NCBI GenBank assembly: GCA_003694425.1
Contig: RFJX01000106.1
Location: forward strand, 1-10,759
DNA from: Gammaproteobacteria bacterium
Lineage (GTDB): Bacteria; Pseudomonadota; Gammaproteobacteria; J113
Reading direction: 5' to 3'
DNA: 10,759 nucleotides
Shown here: positions 1 through 7,044 of the stretch, one piece after another
Position numbering within the stretch: the stretch's first letter is position 1
Layout: every line of letters starts with the position of its first letter
Program-made: the position numbers and the translations under genes
Notes under the pieces: generated by a model
Databases searched by the model: none
Seen by the model: only the letters and a program-made list of their open reading frames with translations
What the model was told of the DNA's origin: nothing

Positions 1-4
1 ACCG

Positions 5-1573
5 TTGGCCCCCGCCCCGGCGCGACGGCAGGGGGGCGCTGCCCTGCTGCTGTTCATGCTCATCGTCGTCATCGGCGCCAGCTACATGCTGCTTTCCCGT
101 CTCAGCGCCAGCAGCCTCCGCGTCCAGAGCACGGCCGATTCGGTGAATGCGCTGAGGATCGCAAAGGAGGCACTGATTGGCTATGCGGCGAGTTACCCGG
201 ACCAGTACGGGGGCACCAACCCGAGTGCCGGGCCGGGACATCTTCCCTGTCCTGACACCGATGGCAACGGTTCTCCCGATACCCCCTGTGGCCCCGGTGC
301 GCTCAAATGGCTCCCCACCAAGATCCTCGGACTGGAGAACCTCCGCGATGGATCAGGCGCCAGGCTGTGGTACGCGGTTGCAGACGGCTTCCGGAACAAT
401 CCGATCACGACACCGCTCAACAGCGCGATCGTGAATTCCTTTCCTGCCTCGAAGTTCCTTGGCGTGGACGGCGCCGGCGACATCGTCGCCGTGATCCTCG
501 CGCCGGGCGCCCCGCTGGATTCCCAGGACCGCGACACTGGTCCGGACAGTGTTGGAAATTACCTGGAGGGCGAGAACAGCAATGGTGATACCACCTACAG
601 CGCAAGGGTTGCCGGGGGCAACGACCTGCTCACCGTCATCACCCGCGCCGAGTTGCTGACTGCGGTCGAGCAGCGCGTGCTGAACGAGGTACGTAACAAG
701 CTCGCAGACTATTACCAGAACAGCGATTCCGATCCGGCGAAGCGCTACTATCCCTATGCCGCACTCCTCGGCAGCCAGTCTCCCGACCGGGTCGGCTGGG
801 AGAACCTCAGGAAGGGCTTTCTGCCCATCGATCCCGGGGAGGGGGATTGCGAGTGCAAGATCAAGCTGGAGACGATCGGTTTGTCTCAGTTCCGGTCGAT
901 TGAATGCAAGTGCAAGGCCAAGGCAGGCAACTCTGGCAACAAGGTGTTCGTTCTCGATTCCCCGTATTTCAATTCGACAGAGGACAATTGCAGCCTGACT
1001 GGCTCGACCTGTACCTGCGATCTGCCGCCCGGCCAGGAGGGCAAGTGCTTGACCACGCCGCTCCCTTATCCGGGGGCGATACCGGATATCGATGTCACCA
1101 TCCAGAAGGGTATCTTCACCAAGGAGGAGAGCGGTTGTACCGGTTCCAGGACAGCCGTCTGCAGCTGCAGCGGCGGCAGTACGGATGGGAAATGCAAGGC
1201 GAAGGTGGCCGAGCAGGGGAATCCGGCACTCGGCTTTCTCGACTGGTTTACAGCCAATCAGTGGGACCAGCTCGTCTATTACGCCCTCGCTTCGGGATGC
1301 CAGGAGAAGGGCACCAGCGGCTGTGCCTCCAGCCTGCTCACGGTGGGTACACTGAACGACGTGGGGGCCGTGGCCATCGCCACCGGCCCCGAACTCGGCA
1401 GCACCAACTGCAATGGAACCGCGTCCCATGACCAGCAGGGGAAGAGGCCCTCGCAGGACGTCTGCGATTATCTGGATTCGCAGGAGAACACGGACAGCGA
1501 TGACGTCTATACTGACCGCTCCACGCCGATAACCGGCAACTACTGGGACCGCATCAGGATCGTAAGACCATGA
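5..1573 (+). CDS. Large PilX/GspK-like minor pseudopilin, possibly 5'-truncated
   Basis: Envelope protein of pseudopilin type, probably a minor subunit of a type IV pilus or type II secretion-like filament. The N-terminus has RRQGG, then a single hydrophobic helix (about residues 12-32), then a 490-residue soluble part. The usual Glu at mature position 5 is absent, as in GspK and PilX relatives. The soluble part contains two copies of one module (about 53-213 and 230-520). The first carries LPCPDTDGNG (80-89). The second is interrupted by a cysteine-rich stretch (282-397) with 12 Cys. The reading frame is open to the left edge and the TTG at position 5 has no visible ribosome site, so the true start may lie upstream. 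The stop codon overlaps the next start (ATGA), indicating one operon. The coding sequence looks less GC-rich than the genes to its right, by eye. Pseudopilin class is likely; the exact system is unknown. Confidence 0.8.
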   Translation: MAPAPARRQGGAALLLFMLIVVIGASYMLLSRLSASSLRVQSTADSVNALRIAKEALIGYAASYPDQYGGTNPSAGPGHLPCPDTDGNGSPDTPCGPGALKWLPTKILGLENLRDGSGARLWYAVADGFRNNPITTPLNSAIVNSFPASKFLGVDGAGDIVAVILAPGAPLDSQDRDTGPDSVGNYLEGENSNGDTTYSARVAGGNDLLTVITRAELLTAVEQRVLNEVRNKLADYYQNSDSDPAKRYYPYAALLGSQSPDRVGWENLRKGFLPIDPGEGDCECKIKLETIGLSQFRSIECKCKAKAGNSGNKVFVLDSPYFNSTEDNCSLTGSTCTCDLPPGQEGKCLTTPLPYPGAIPDIDVTIQKGIFTKEESGCTGSRTAVCSCSGGSTDGKCKAKVAEQGNPALGFLDWFTANQWDQLVYYALASGCQEKGTSGCASSLLTVGTLNDVGAVAIATGPELGSTNCNGTASHDQQGKRPSQDVCDYLDSQENTDSDDVYTDRSTPITGNYWDRIRIVRP

Positions 1574-2253
1574 GCACCAGACCATCGAATACAGCGGGCT
1601 TCACGCTCATCGAGCTGGCCATCGTGCTGTTCATCATAGCCCTGTTGCTCGGTGGTCTGCTCGGCCCGCTGGCGGTGCAGGTGGAGAAGAGGGAGCGGGA
1701 CGAGACCCGGGATACGATGGATCTGGCCCTGGAGGCGGTTTATGGCCATGTTCTGGCCAATGGCTATCTTCCATGCCCTGATACGGATGGTGACGGGACC
1801 GAGAACCGCCAGGCAGCAGCGACCGAGCCCTGTTCTGCCGCTTCCGGAACCTTGCCCTGGAAGGACTTGGGTGTCACGGGGATGGATGCATGGGGACGTA
1901 ACATCATCTACCGCGTCACGCAGAGCTTTGCCAACAAGGACAACGGAGAGGATTTCACCTGCGGCAATGGCGGCACCACGGGGGTTTCGTTCAGACTCTG
2001 CTCCGAAGGCGACATCGAGATCCTGGACAAGGTGGGCGGCGACACAATCGCAGACAAGGTTCCAGCCGTGATCGTATCCGTCGGCAAGGAACGCCCCACC
2101 TCGGCAGAGGCCTCCACTGACGAGAAGGAGAATCTCGATTCCGACGAGAAGTTCGTCAGGCGCGACTATACCAACAATTTCGATGACATGGTTTCCTGGA
2201 TCTCGCCCAACGTGCTGCGTAACCGCATGGTGACCGCCGGCCGGCTCCCCTGA
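1570..2253 (+). CDS. Prepilin-type N-terminal cleavage/methylation protein (pseudopilin)
   Basis: A 227-residue pseudopilin. It has a short leader ending in Gly10, followed by FTLIELAIVL with Glu at mature position 5 (residue 15) and a hydrophobic helix to about residue 35. This is the class III signal cut by prepilin peptidase after Gly. The soluble domain carries LPCPDTDGDG (67-76), a possible calcium loop, and four cysteines (69, 88, 131, 144) that could form disulfides. It ends in a segment around NNFDDMVSWISPNVL (202-216). It aligns by eye with both modules of the upstream protein, so the two are related and probably act in one complex. The start is set by the ATGA overlap with the preceding stop and by an AGGA at 1557-1560, nine bases upstream. 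The gene converges on the histidine kinase with a 13-base gap. Which filament it joins cannot be told from this window. Confidence 0.88.
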   Translation: MSTRPSNTAGFTLIELAIVLFIIALLLGGLLGPLAVQVEKRERDETRDTMDLALEAVYGHVLANGYLPCPDTDGDGTENRQAAATEPCSAASGTLPWKDLGVTGMDAWGRNIIYRVTQSFANKDNGEDFTCGNGGTTGVSFRLCSEGDIEILDKVGGDTIADKVPAVIVSVGKERPTSAEASTDEKENLDSDEKFVRRDYTNNFDDMVSWISPNVLRNRMVTAGRLP

Positions 2254-2256
2254 CGG

Positions 2257-2266
2257 CCCGATCGGG
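2257..2266. repeat. 10-bp palindrome between convergent stop codons
   Basis: A perfect palindrome, CCCGATCGGG, fills most of the 13-base gap between the pseudopilin stop and the histidine kinase stop. It has no loop and no T tract on either side, so it is not a convincing intrinsic terminator. It may be chance in GC-rich DNA. Confidence 0.3.
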
Positions 2267-4009
2267 TCAGCCGAACAGGGGGTACTGCCCCTCCGCTGCC
2301 TGTACCGGGCCGGACAGCCGGAACCGTACCTCCCCCTGCCGGTTGGCGACCAGCTCCAGGTCGAAACCGAGAACCTGTGCCTGCCGGGCCGCCTGGTAGA
2401 GTCCGATGCCATGGCCCTGGTCCGAATCGACCGGGCCGGTGAAGAGGAGACGGGCGAGTTCCGACGGCAGGGGTGAGCCGGTGTCGCGGACCTCCAGGAC
2501 GACCTGCCCGCCCGCCTCCTCCAGGAGGACCTCGATCCCGATCCCGGTTTCCGTCTGCTGCTTCAGGCGGGCGTTCTCAAGCAGGTTCTCCGCCACGCTG
2601 TCGAACAGCTCGGTGGGTATGCCGGGGTTTCCCTGCAGCGCTGCCTCGAAGCGGTAGCCTTCGTCCCGGTAGCGGGTCTTCAGCGTCTCCCACCACTCCC
2701 GCAGGGGGGTACGGGCTTCACTGCCCGATTCGGGCGCCTGCAGCTTGTCCAGCGCGAGTTGCAGCCTGCGGCTGAGGAGCGGGAGCTGGCGCCGCAGGAG
2801 GTTCAGGCTGCGCTGCCCCTTGCGGCGCCGCTCCTCCTCCGGCGGTGCGGGAGGCAGGTCGCTCTGCAGCGCCGCGATCATCCCCTGCAGCGACTGCAGC
2901 AGATTCTTGATGTCGTGGGTCACGCGGGCGCCGGTCTCGTAGATCCCCCTGAGCTGGGCCTGGCGGGCGAGCTCCTGCTCCCGCTCTTTCGCCAGGTAGA
3001 AGAGCGCCAGGAGCTGTACCAGCAGCTTGCAGTGCAGCAGCATCGCCGGGCCCGCGGACCCGTGGACGCTGAGGGAGAGCTTCAGGTCGTCCATCTCCAG
3101 CGGGATGGCGTGAGGGGTGGGCTTGCCGGCCCTGCCTGCGGTCGTCTCGCCGGACCATTCCACCCCGGCGATCCAGGGCAGTTCGACCAGGCCCTGCATC
3201 GCCTCCTCGAGGAACTCCTGCGGCGTCCTGCAGCGCTGGGCGCACCGGGCCAGTTCCGCCAGCCAGGTCTCGAAGGGGGTACCGATGTTGAGCAGGGAGC
3301 GGTCCCAGAGCTGGGCCAGTCCGCGCACCCCGCTGCTGGGACTGAGCAGCCAGCTCAGCAGCAGGAGGAAGATGCCGATGGCGACCAGTGACTGGAACAG
3401 GGCCAGCGGGTATTCCACCTCGTTGCGGTACATGTTGAGCAGGCTGGCCATGGCCAGCAGGGCGATGACCAGGGCCAGGAAGAGGGCGCGGAAAAGATCC
3501 ACCGGGTAGTCCAGGCGCGGCGCACGGGTGGCAGGGACGAGGGCCGTGGCCAGGCAGAGGGGCAGCATGCCGTATTTGAACAGGCCGATCACGTCCGGAT
3601 TGATGGTGCCGATGCCGAAGTAGGCCGGGGTCACCCGGATCAGGAGGTCCGAGACCACGATGACCAGCGCCAGCAGGTAGGTGAACCGCTCTTCGCGGGC
3701 CAGCAGGGTACGGCCGCCGATGAGTCCGATCAGCAACAGCAGCCAGCCGAACAGCAGCAGCCAGGAACTCAGCCAGACGAAGACCGCGATGGCGGCCACC
3801 GCCAGCAGCAGGCCGCGGGCGTCCAGGCGCCGGTCCCGCTGCCAGATGGGCTGCCAGAGGAGGAACATGCCCAGGTGCGCCAGCAGCAGGGAGCGCCCCA
3901 GTGGGTGGACCGGCTCGCTCCAGACCGCCAGGTGCAGCAACAGGAGCATCACCGCCAGGATGACGTGCTCGTAACGCTGGGCCGCCAGGTGGATTTCCGC
4001 TCGCGCCAT
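2267..4009 (-). CDS. Polytopic membrane sensor histidine kinase, orphan
   Basis: A 580-residue inner-membrane histidine kinase. Roughly seven or eight hydrophobic segments occupy residues 15-222. A GAF-like region (about 245-345) follows, then a coiled stretch and an H-box, THDIKNLLQSL, with the phosphoacceptor His365. The ATPase domain shows an N-box (NLLENA, Asn479), G1 (DTG, 509-511) and G2 (GHGIGL, 532-537). The HDIKN form of the H-box recalls PrsK-like kinases. No response regulator is encoded in the window, so the partner and signal are unknown. The integral-membrane input domain could sense membrane state or a small ligand. The ATG at 4009 has no Shine-Dalgarno sequence but lies 7 bases after a TATACT, so the transcript may be almost leaderless. 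The gene diverges from the ABC permease. Kinase identity is firm; its role is not. Confidence 0.9.
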   Translation of the reverse strand: MARAEIHLAAQRYEHVILAVMLLLLHLAVWSEPVHPLGRSLLLAHLGMFLLWQPIWQRDRRLDARGLLLAVAAIAVFVWLSSWLLLFGWLLLLIGLIGGRTLLAREERFTYLLALVIVVSDLLIRVTPAYFGIGTINPDVIGLFKYGMLPLCLATALVPATRAPRLDYPVDLFRALFLALVIALLAMASLLNMYRNEVEYPLALFQSLVAIGIFLLLLSWLLSPSSGVRGLAQLWDRSLLNIGTPFETWLAELARCAQRCRTPQEFLEEAMQGLVELPWIAGVEWSGETTAGRAGKPTPHAIPLEMDDLKLSLSVHGSAGPAMLLHCKLLVQLLALFYLAKEREQELARQAQLRGIYETGARVTHDIKNLLQSLQGMIAALQSDLPPAPPEEERRRKGQRSLNLLRRQLPLLSRRLQLALDKLQAPESGSEARTPLREWWETLKTRYRDEGYRFEAALQGNPGIPTELFDSVAENLLENARLKQQTETGIGIEVLLEEAGGQVVLEVRDTGSPLPSELARLLFTGPVDSDQGHGIGLYQAARQAQVLGFDLELVANRQGEVRFRLSGPVQAAEGQYPLFG

Positions 4010-4016
4010 TGCGGTT

Positions 4017-4024
4017 AGTATACT
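4017..4024. promoter_or_regulatory. Palindromic -10 element, candidate bidirectional promoter
   Basis: AGTATACT is self-complementary, so a TATACT -10 hexamer (5 of 6 to TATAAT) reads on both strands: 4019-4024 on plus and 4022-4017 on minus. The plus reading would start transcription about 45 bases before the permease ATG. The minus reading would start it at about 4010, directly before the kinase ATG. No good -35 lies 16-18 bases upstream on either strand. This is inferred from motif and position only. Confidence 0.45.
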
Positions 4025-4077
4025 CTTGCCGTCACCGGCACCCCCGAGACCGCCGTGGAGGCGGATTGAGACCCACC

Positions 4078-4857
4078 ATGGCCGAAAAGCGTCCTCTGGT
4101 CCGCACGATTGCGGCCTTCACCTGTCTGGAGGCAGCGCGGGACCGGCTCTTCCTGATCCTGCTCGCGGTGCTGGTGGCCGGCCTCGGGCTGGCGCAGTTC
4201 GTCGGCGCCATCGCCATCACCGAGCGGTCGGCGCTGCAGGGAGGGCTGCTGGGGGCCGGACTGCGGCTGTTCGTGGTCTCCATCGTCTGCCTGTTCGTGA
4301 TCGCCAGCAATGTGCGGGAAGAGCAGGGCCGCTTCACCCAGCTGCTCTTCTCCCTGCCACTGCCCCGTTACCGCTACTACTTCGGCAAGCTGCTGGGCTA
4401 CGGCCTGGTGGCCGCGATGGCCTCGCTGCTGGCCGGCATGCTCCTGCTGCTCCACGCCCCCTGGCCGGTGGTCCTGCTCTGGACCATCTCCCTGCTGTGC
4501 GAGACCATCCTGATGGCCACCGTCGCCCTGGCCTGCCTGTTCACCTTCCGCAATATCCTGCCGGCGCTGAGCGCGGTGGCGGCCTTCTATCTGCTGGCCC
4601 GCAGCATCGATGCCCTCCAGCTCATCGCCCACGGCCCGTTGCGGGACCCCGGTGATCCGGCCCAGCGGGTCATGGCGGCCGTCATCGACGGCCTCGCCTG
4701 GCTGCTCCCCTCGCTGGCCAGGTTCACCCCCTCCGGCTGGCTGATCCATGCCGAGGCCGGCTGGTCCGACCTCTCCTTCGTGCTGGGCCAGACCCTGGTC
4801 TATTCCCTGCTGATGGTCGGTGTGGGGCTGTTCGATCTCTACCGGCGGCCGCTGTGA
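4078..4857 (+). CDS. ABC-2 type transporter permease
   Basis: A 259-residue membrane protein with about six hydrophobic segments (near 23-45, 62-77, 105-125, 131-155, 160-180, 234-253). The conserved cytoplasmic run SNVREEQGRFTQLLFSLPL (77-95) is typical of ABC-2 permeases. There, EExGxxxxLLxxPxxR marks the coupling region that contacts the ATPase. The substrate is unknown. No ATPase is adjacent; the nearest is at 8007-8762. The reading frame extends upstream to 4009, but those 23 residues are Arg-rich and unlike a permease start. The ATG at 4078 fits better, with GGAGG at 4057-4061, which is rather far. A TTG at 4066, four bases after GGAGG, is an alternative. The stop overlaps the next GTG by four bases, so the two proteins are co-translated. 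Confidence 0.82.
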   Translation: MAEKRPLVRTIAAFTCLEAARDRLFLILLAVLVAGLGLAQFVGAIAITERSALQGGLLGAGLRLFVVSIVCLFVIASNVREEQGRFTQLLFSLPLPRYRYYFGKLLGYGLVAAMASLLAGMLLLLHAPWPVVLLWTISLLCETILMATVALACLFTFRNILPALSAVAAFYLLARSIDALQLIAHGPLRDPGDPAQRVMAAVIDGLAWLLPSLARFTPSGWLIHAEAGWSDLSFVLGQTLVYSLLMVGVGLFDLYRRPL

Positions 4858-5573
4858 GCCGGGGCGGCGGGGAGCGCTCCCTGGCTTCGGTGCCGCCGGC
4901 CCTGCGCTGGCTGCTGCCGGCGGCGCTGGTGCTGCAGCTCTCCTGGCACGCACGCCACCCGCTTCCGGCCCCGCAGGCGCGTGAGCTGCCGCCGCCACCT
5001 CCGCCCGCGCTGCTGCACCTGGCCGCCTTCGGCGAGGAGCCGGTACTCGCCCGTGTGCTCATGCTGTGGCTGCAGTTCTTCGACAACCAGCCGGGGATCA
5101 GCCTGCCATTCCGGACCCTGGACTATCATCGCCTGCGCCAGTGGCTGGAGCTGATCCTCCAGCTCGATCCCCGCAGCCACTATCCCCTGCTGGCGGCCAT
5201 CCGGCTCTACGCCCTGGTGCCGGACCCGCAGCGCCAGCGGGTGATGGTCGATTTCGTGCGCCGGGAGTTCCCGCGCGACCCGGCCCGGCGCTGGCAGTGG
5301 ATGGCGCACGCGGTGTTCGTCGCCCGCCATCGGATCGGCGACCTGAAGCTGGCCCTGGCGCTGGCCCGGGAGCTGCGCCTGCACACGCGTCCGGGCGAGG
5401 CCCCGGACTGGGCCCGGCAGATGGAGATCTTCATCCTGGCCGACATGGGGGAGCTGGAGGCGGCGAAGGTCCTGCTCGGCGGCCTGCTGGAGAGCGGCGC
5501 CGTAACCGATCCGGGAGAGCTCGAATTCCTCCGCCACCTCCTGGAACGGTTGGAGGAGCGAGGGCGCCCCTGA
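4854..5573 (+). CDS. Membrane-anchored alpha-helical repeat protein of unknown function
   Basis: A 239-residue protein with no function I can name. It has one N-terminal hydrophobic segment (about 15-30), a proline run at 46-51, and then a mostly helical body. Helix-turn-helix spacing such as RQWLELILQLDPRSHYPLLAA (95-115) and GDLKLALALARELRL (162-176) resembles TPR or SEL1-like repeats, suggesting a periplasmic scaffold on a membrane anchor. It starts with GTG overlapping the permease stop (GTGA), so tight coupling to the transporter is likely. I recall similar proteins beside ABC permease and ATPase genes in other proteobacteria, which would make it a transporter accessory protein; this is memory, not a search result. 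It ends 3 bases before the convergent cyclase stop. No cysteine-lipobox is seen after the hydrophobic segment. Confidence 0.75.
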   Translation: MSRGGGERSLASVPPALRWLLPAALVLQLSWHARHPLPAPQARELPPPPPPALLHLAAFGEEPVLARVLMLWLQFFDNQPGISLPFRTLDYHRLRQWLELILQLDPRSHYPLLAAIRLYALVPDPQRQRVMVDFVRREFPRDPARRWQWMAHAVFVARHRIGDLKLALALARELRLHTRPGEAPDWARQMEIFILADMGELEAAKVLLGGLLESGAVTDPGELEFLRHLLERLEERGRP

Positions 5574-5576
5574 TCC

Positions 5577-6866
5577 TCAGGGCATCTCCTGCCCCGGGTC
5601 AGGGCGCTCCAGCCGGGCGAGCATCAGCCCGCAATAGGGCGCCAGTTCCGGCTCCTGGTCCGCCAGCTTGCGGAACAGCGCGCCGGCCTGCTCCCGGTCG
5701 TGGCCGTAGTAGGCCTCCAGGGCCTGCCGGTGCAGTTGCAGACGCTCCAGCCGTTCCTGCCCCAGCCCCTCCGCCGGACCGAGCGGCTCGAACAGCCGGG
5801 TCTGCTGATCGCGGCCGCGCACCCGTACCGTGTCCAGCTCCCGGAAGGCGATCCCGGTGGCCAGGTCGCGGGTGGACTCGCTCACAAGGATGGGCCGGCG
5901 GTAGTTGCGGGTGAGCTCTTCCAGGCGCGCCGCCAGGTTGACCGCGTCACCCACCACCGTGTAGTTGACGCGGAAGTCGGAGCCCATGTTGCCGACCGCC
6001 ATGGTGCCGCTGCTGATCCCGATGCCGACATCCAGCTCGGGCCAGCCGCGCTGCCGGAAGTCGGCATGCAGGGCGCGGACCCGCTCGACCATCTCCAGCG
6101 CCGCCAGCACGGCGCGGCGGGCGTGATCGGGCTGGCGCAGCGGCGCGCCCCAGAAGGCCATCACGGAATCGCCCATGTACTTGTCGATGGTGGCGCCGTG
6201 GCGGAACAGCACCTCCGAGACGGTGTTGAAATGATGGTTGAGCATTCGCACCAGCTCCCGGGGCTCCATCTTCTCGGACAGATCGGTGAAGCCGATGATG
6301 TCGCAGAACAGGACGCTCATCTCCCTCGCCTCGCCAGCGGTATCGATCCCCTCCCTGCTGCTGGCCAGGGTGCGCACCAGGTCCCGGGGTACGTAGCGGC
6401 CGAAGAGTTCCAGGATGCGCTGTTTCTGGCGCACCTCGGTGAAATAGGCGGTGAGGATGTGCAGTCCGTAGAGCACCAGGATGGTCAGCAGGGTGAACTC
6501 CATCGGGATCACCTGCCCGCTGCGCGGATCGTGCAGGGCCAGCCAGAGCGGGGGCACCATGGCCGCCAGGGTGAGCAGCGATGCCCGGATCGGGGTCAGG
6601 GAGGGCAGGAGCAGGGAGAGCAGGACACCCGTCACCAGAAACAGGGCGACCTCGGGGGCCTGGAGCAACTCACGGTAGTGGCCGGTCTCCAGGTAATTGC
6701 GGATCAGCTCGTCCCGGATGGCCAGACGGGCGCCCCAGTCCCAGCTCAGGTTGAGCAGGCCGCTCGCGTGGCCCAGGAGCAGGAGGAAGGCGGCGAGGAT
6801 CAGGAGTCCGCGCAGGATGCCCCGGTGGCGGGACTTCTCCGCTCCATGCAGATCGAACGTCTTCAT
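5577..6866 (-). CDS. Membrane class III adenylate cyclase (class IIIb type)
   Basis: A 429-residue cyclase making cAMP from ATP at the inner membrane. Hydrophobic segments lie near 17-38, 72-90, 93-110 and 121-142. A linker, ELFGRYVPRDLV (153-164), follows, as in CHASE2-type cyclases. The catalytic domain shows FCDIIGFT (Asp189) and KYMGDSVMAFWG (Lys229, Asp233) for metal and adenine contact. YTVVGDAVNLAARLE supplies Thr303, Asn310 and Arg314. The Lys-Thr pair marks class IIIb, a group with known bicarbonate-responsive members. A short helical tail (about 372-420) resembles the TPR-like end of many such proteins. The first loop is only about 33 residues, so a full CHASE2 sensor is missing. 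I chose ATG 6866 over the GTG at 6893, because the ribosome site GGGAGGAG (6877-6884) lies between them, ten bases before the ATG. All catalytic residues are present. Confidence 0.92.
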   Translation of the reverse strand: MKTFDLHGAEKSRHRGILRGLLILAAFLLLLGHASGLLNLSWDWGARLAIRDELIRNYLETGHYRELLQAPEVALFLVTGVLLSLLLPSLTPIRASLLTLAAMVPPLWLALHDPRSGQVIPMEFTLLTILVLYGLHILTAYFTEVRQKQRILELFGRYVPRDLVRTLASSREGIDTAGEAREMSVLFCDIIGFTDLSEKMEPRELVRMLNHHFNTVSEVLFRHGATIDKYMGDSVMAFWGAPLRQPDHARRAVLAALEMVERVRALHADFRQRGWPELDVGIGISSGTMAVGNMGSDFRVNYTVVGDAVNLAARLEELTRNYRRPILVSESTRDLATGIAFRELDTVRVRGRDQQTRLFEPLGPAEGLGQERLERLQLHRQALEAYYGHDREQAGALFRKLADQEPELAPYCGLMLARLERPDPGQEMP

Positions 6867-6876
6867 GCCGTTCCAG

Positions 6877-6884
6877 CTCCTCCC
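6877..6884 (-). promoter_or_regulatory. Ribosome binding site deciding the cyclase start
   Basis: On the minus strand the bases read GGGAGGAG, a strong match to the anti-Shine-Dalgarno sequence, ten bases before ATG 6866. It lies downstream of the alternative GTG at 6893, which has no comparable site, so the shorter protein is preferred. Confidence 0.7.
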
Positions 6885-6910
6885 GTGATCCACGGTTCGG
6901 TCAGTATCCG

Positions 6911-6939
6911 ATGGTAGGCGGCCGGGGCGCGCTTGTCAC
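6911..6939 (-). promoter_or_regulatory. Candidate sigma-70 promoter for the cyclase
   Basis: Read on the minus strand, GTGACA (6939-6934, 5 of 6 to TTGACA) is followed after 17 bases by TACCAT (6916-6911, 4 of 6 to TATAAT). Transcription would begin near 6904 and leave a leader of about 38 bases before ATG 6866. Spacing is ideal but the -10 is weak. Confidence 0.35.
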
Positions 6940-7044
6940 TCCGTCGCTACGGGATAACGCCGGGTGATGCGTCTTGCGCCGCGGACCACGGGCACCGGAG
7001 TCCCGGACCGCGGCCGTGGACAATCCGCCGGCAGGAGCGAAAGG

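Noticed and set aside
353..1585. A 410-codon minus-strand frame opposite the large pseudopilin gene
   Set aside because: No recognisable domain and full overlap with a plus-strand gene that has a pilin helix, ordered modules and a coupled downstream gene.
5700..6917. A 405-codon plus-strand frame opposite the adenylate cyclase
   Set aside because: The cyclase on the minus strand has every catalytic residue. The opposite frame is Gln/Gly/His-rich with no motif.
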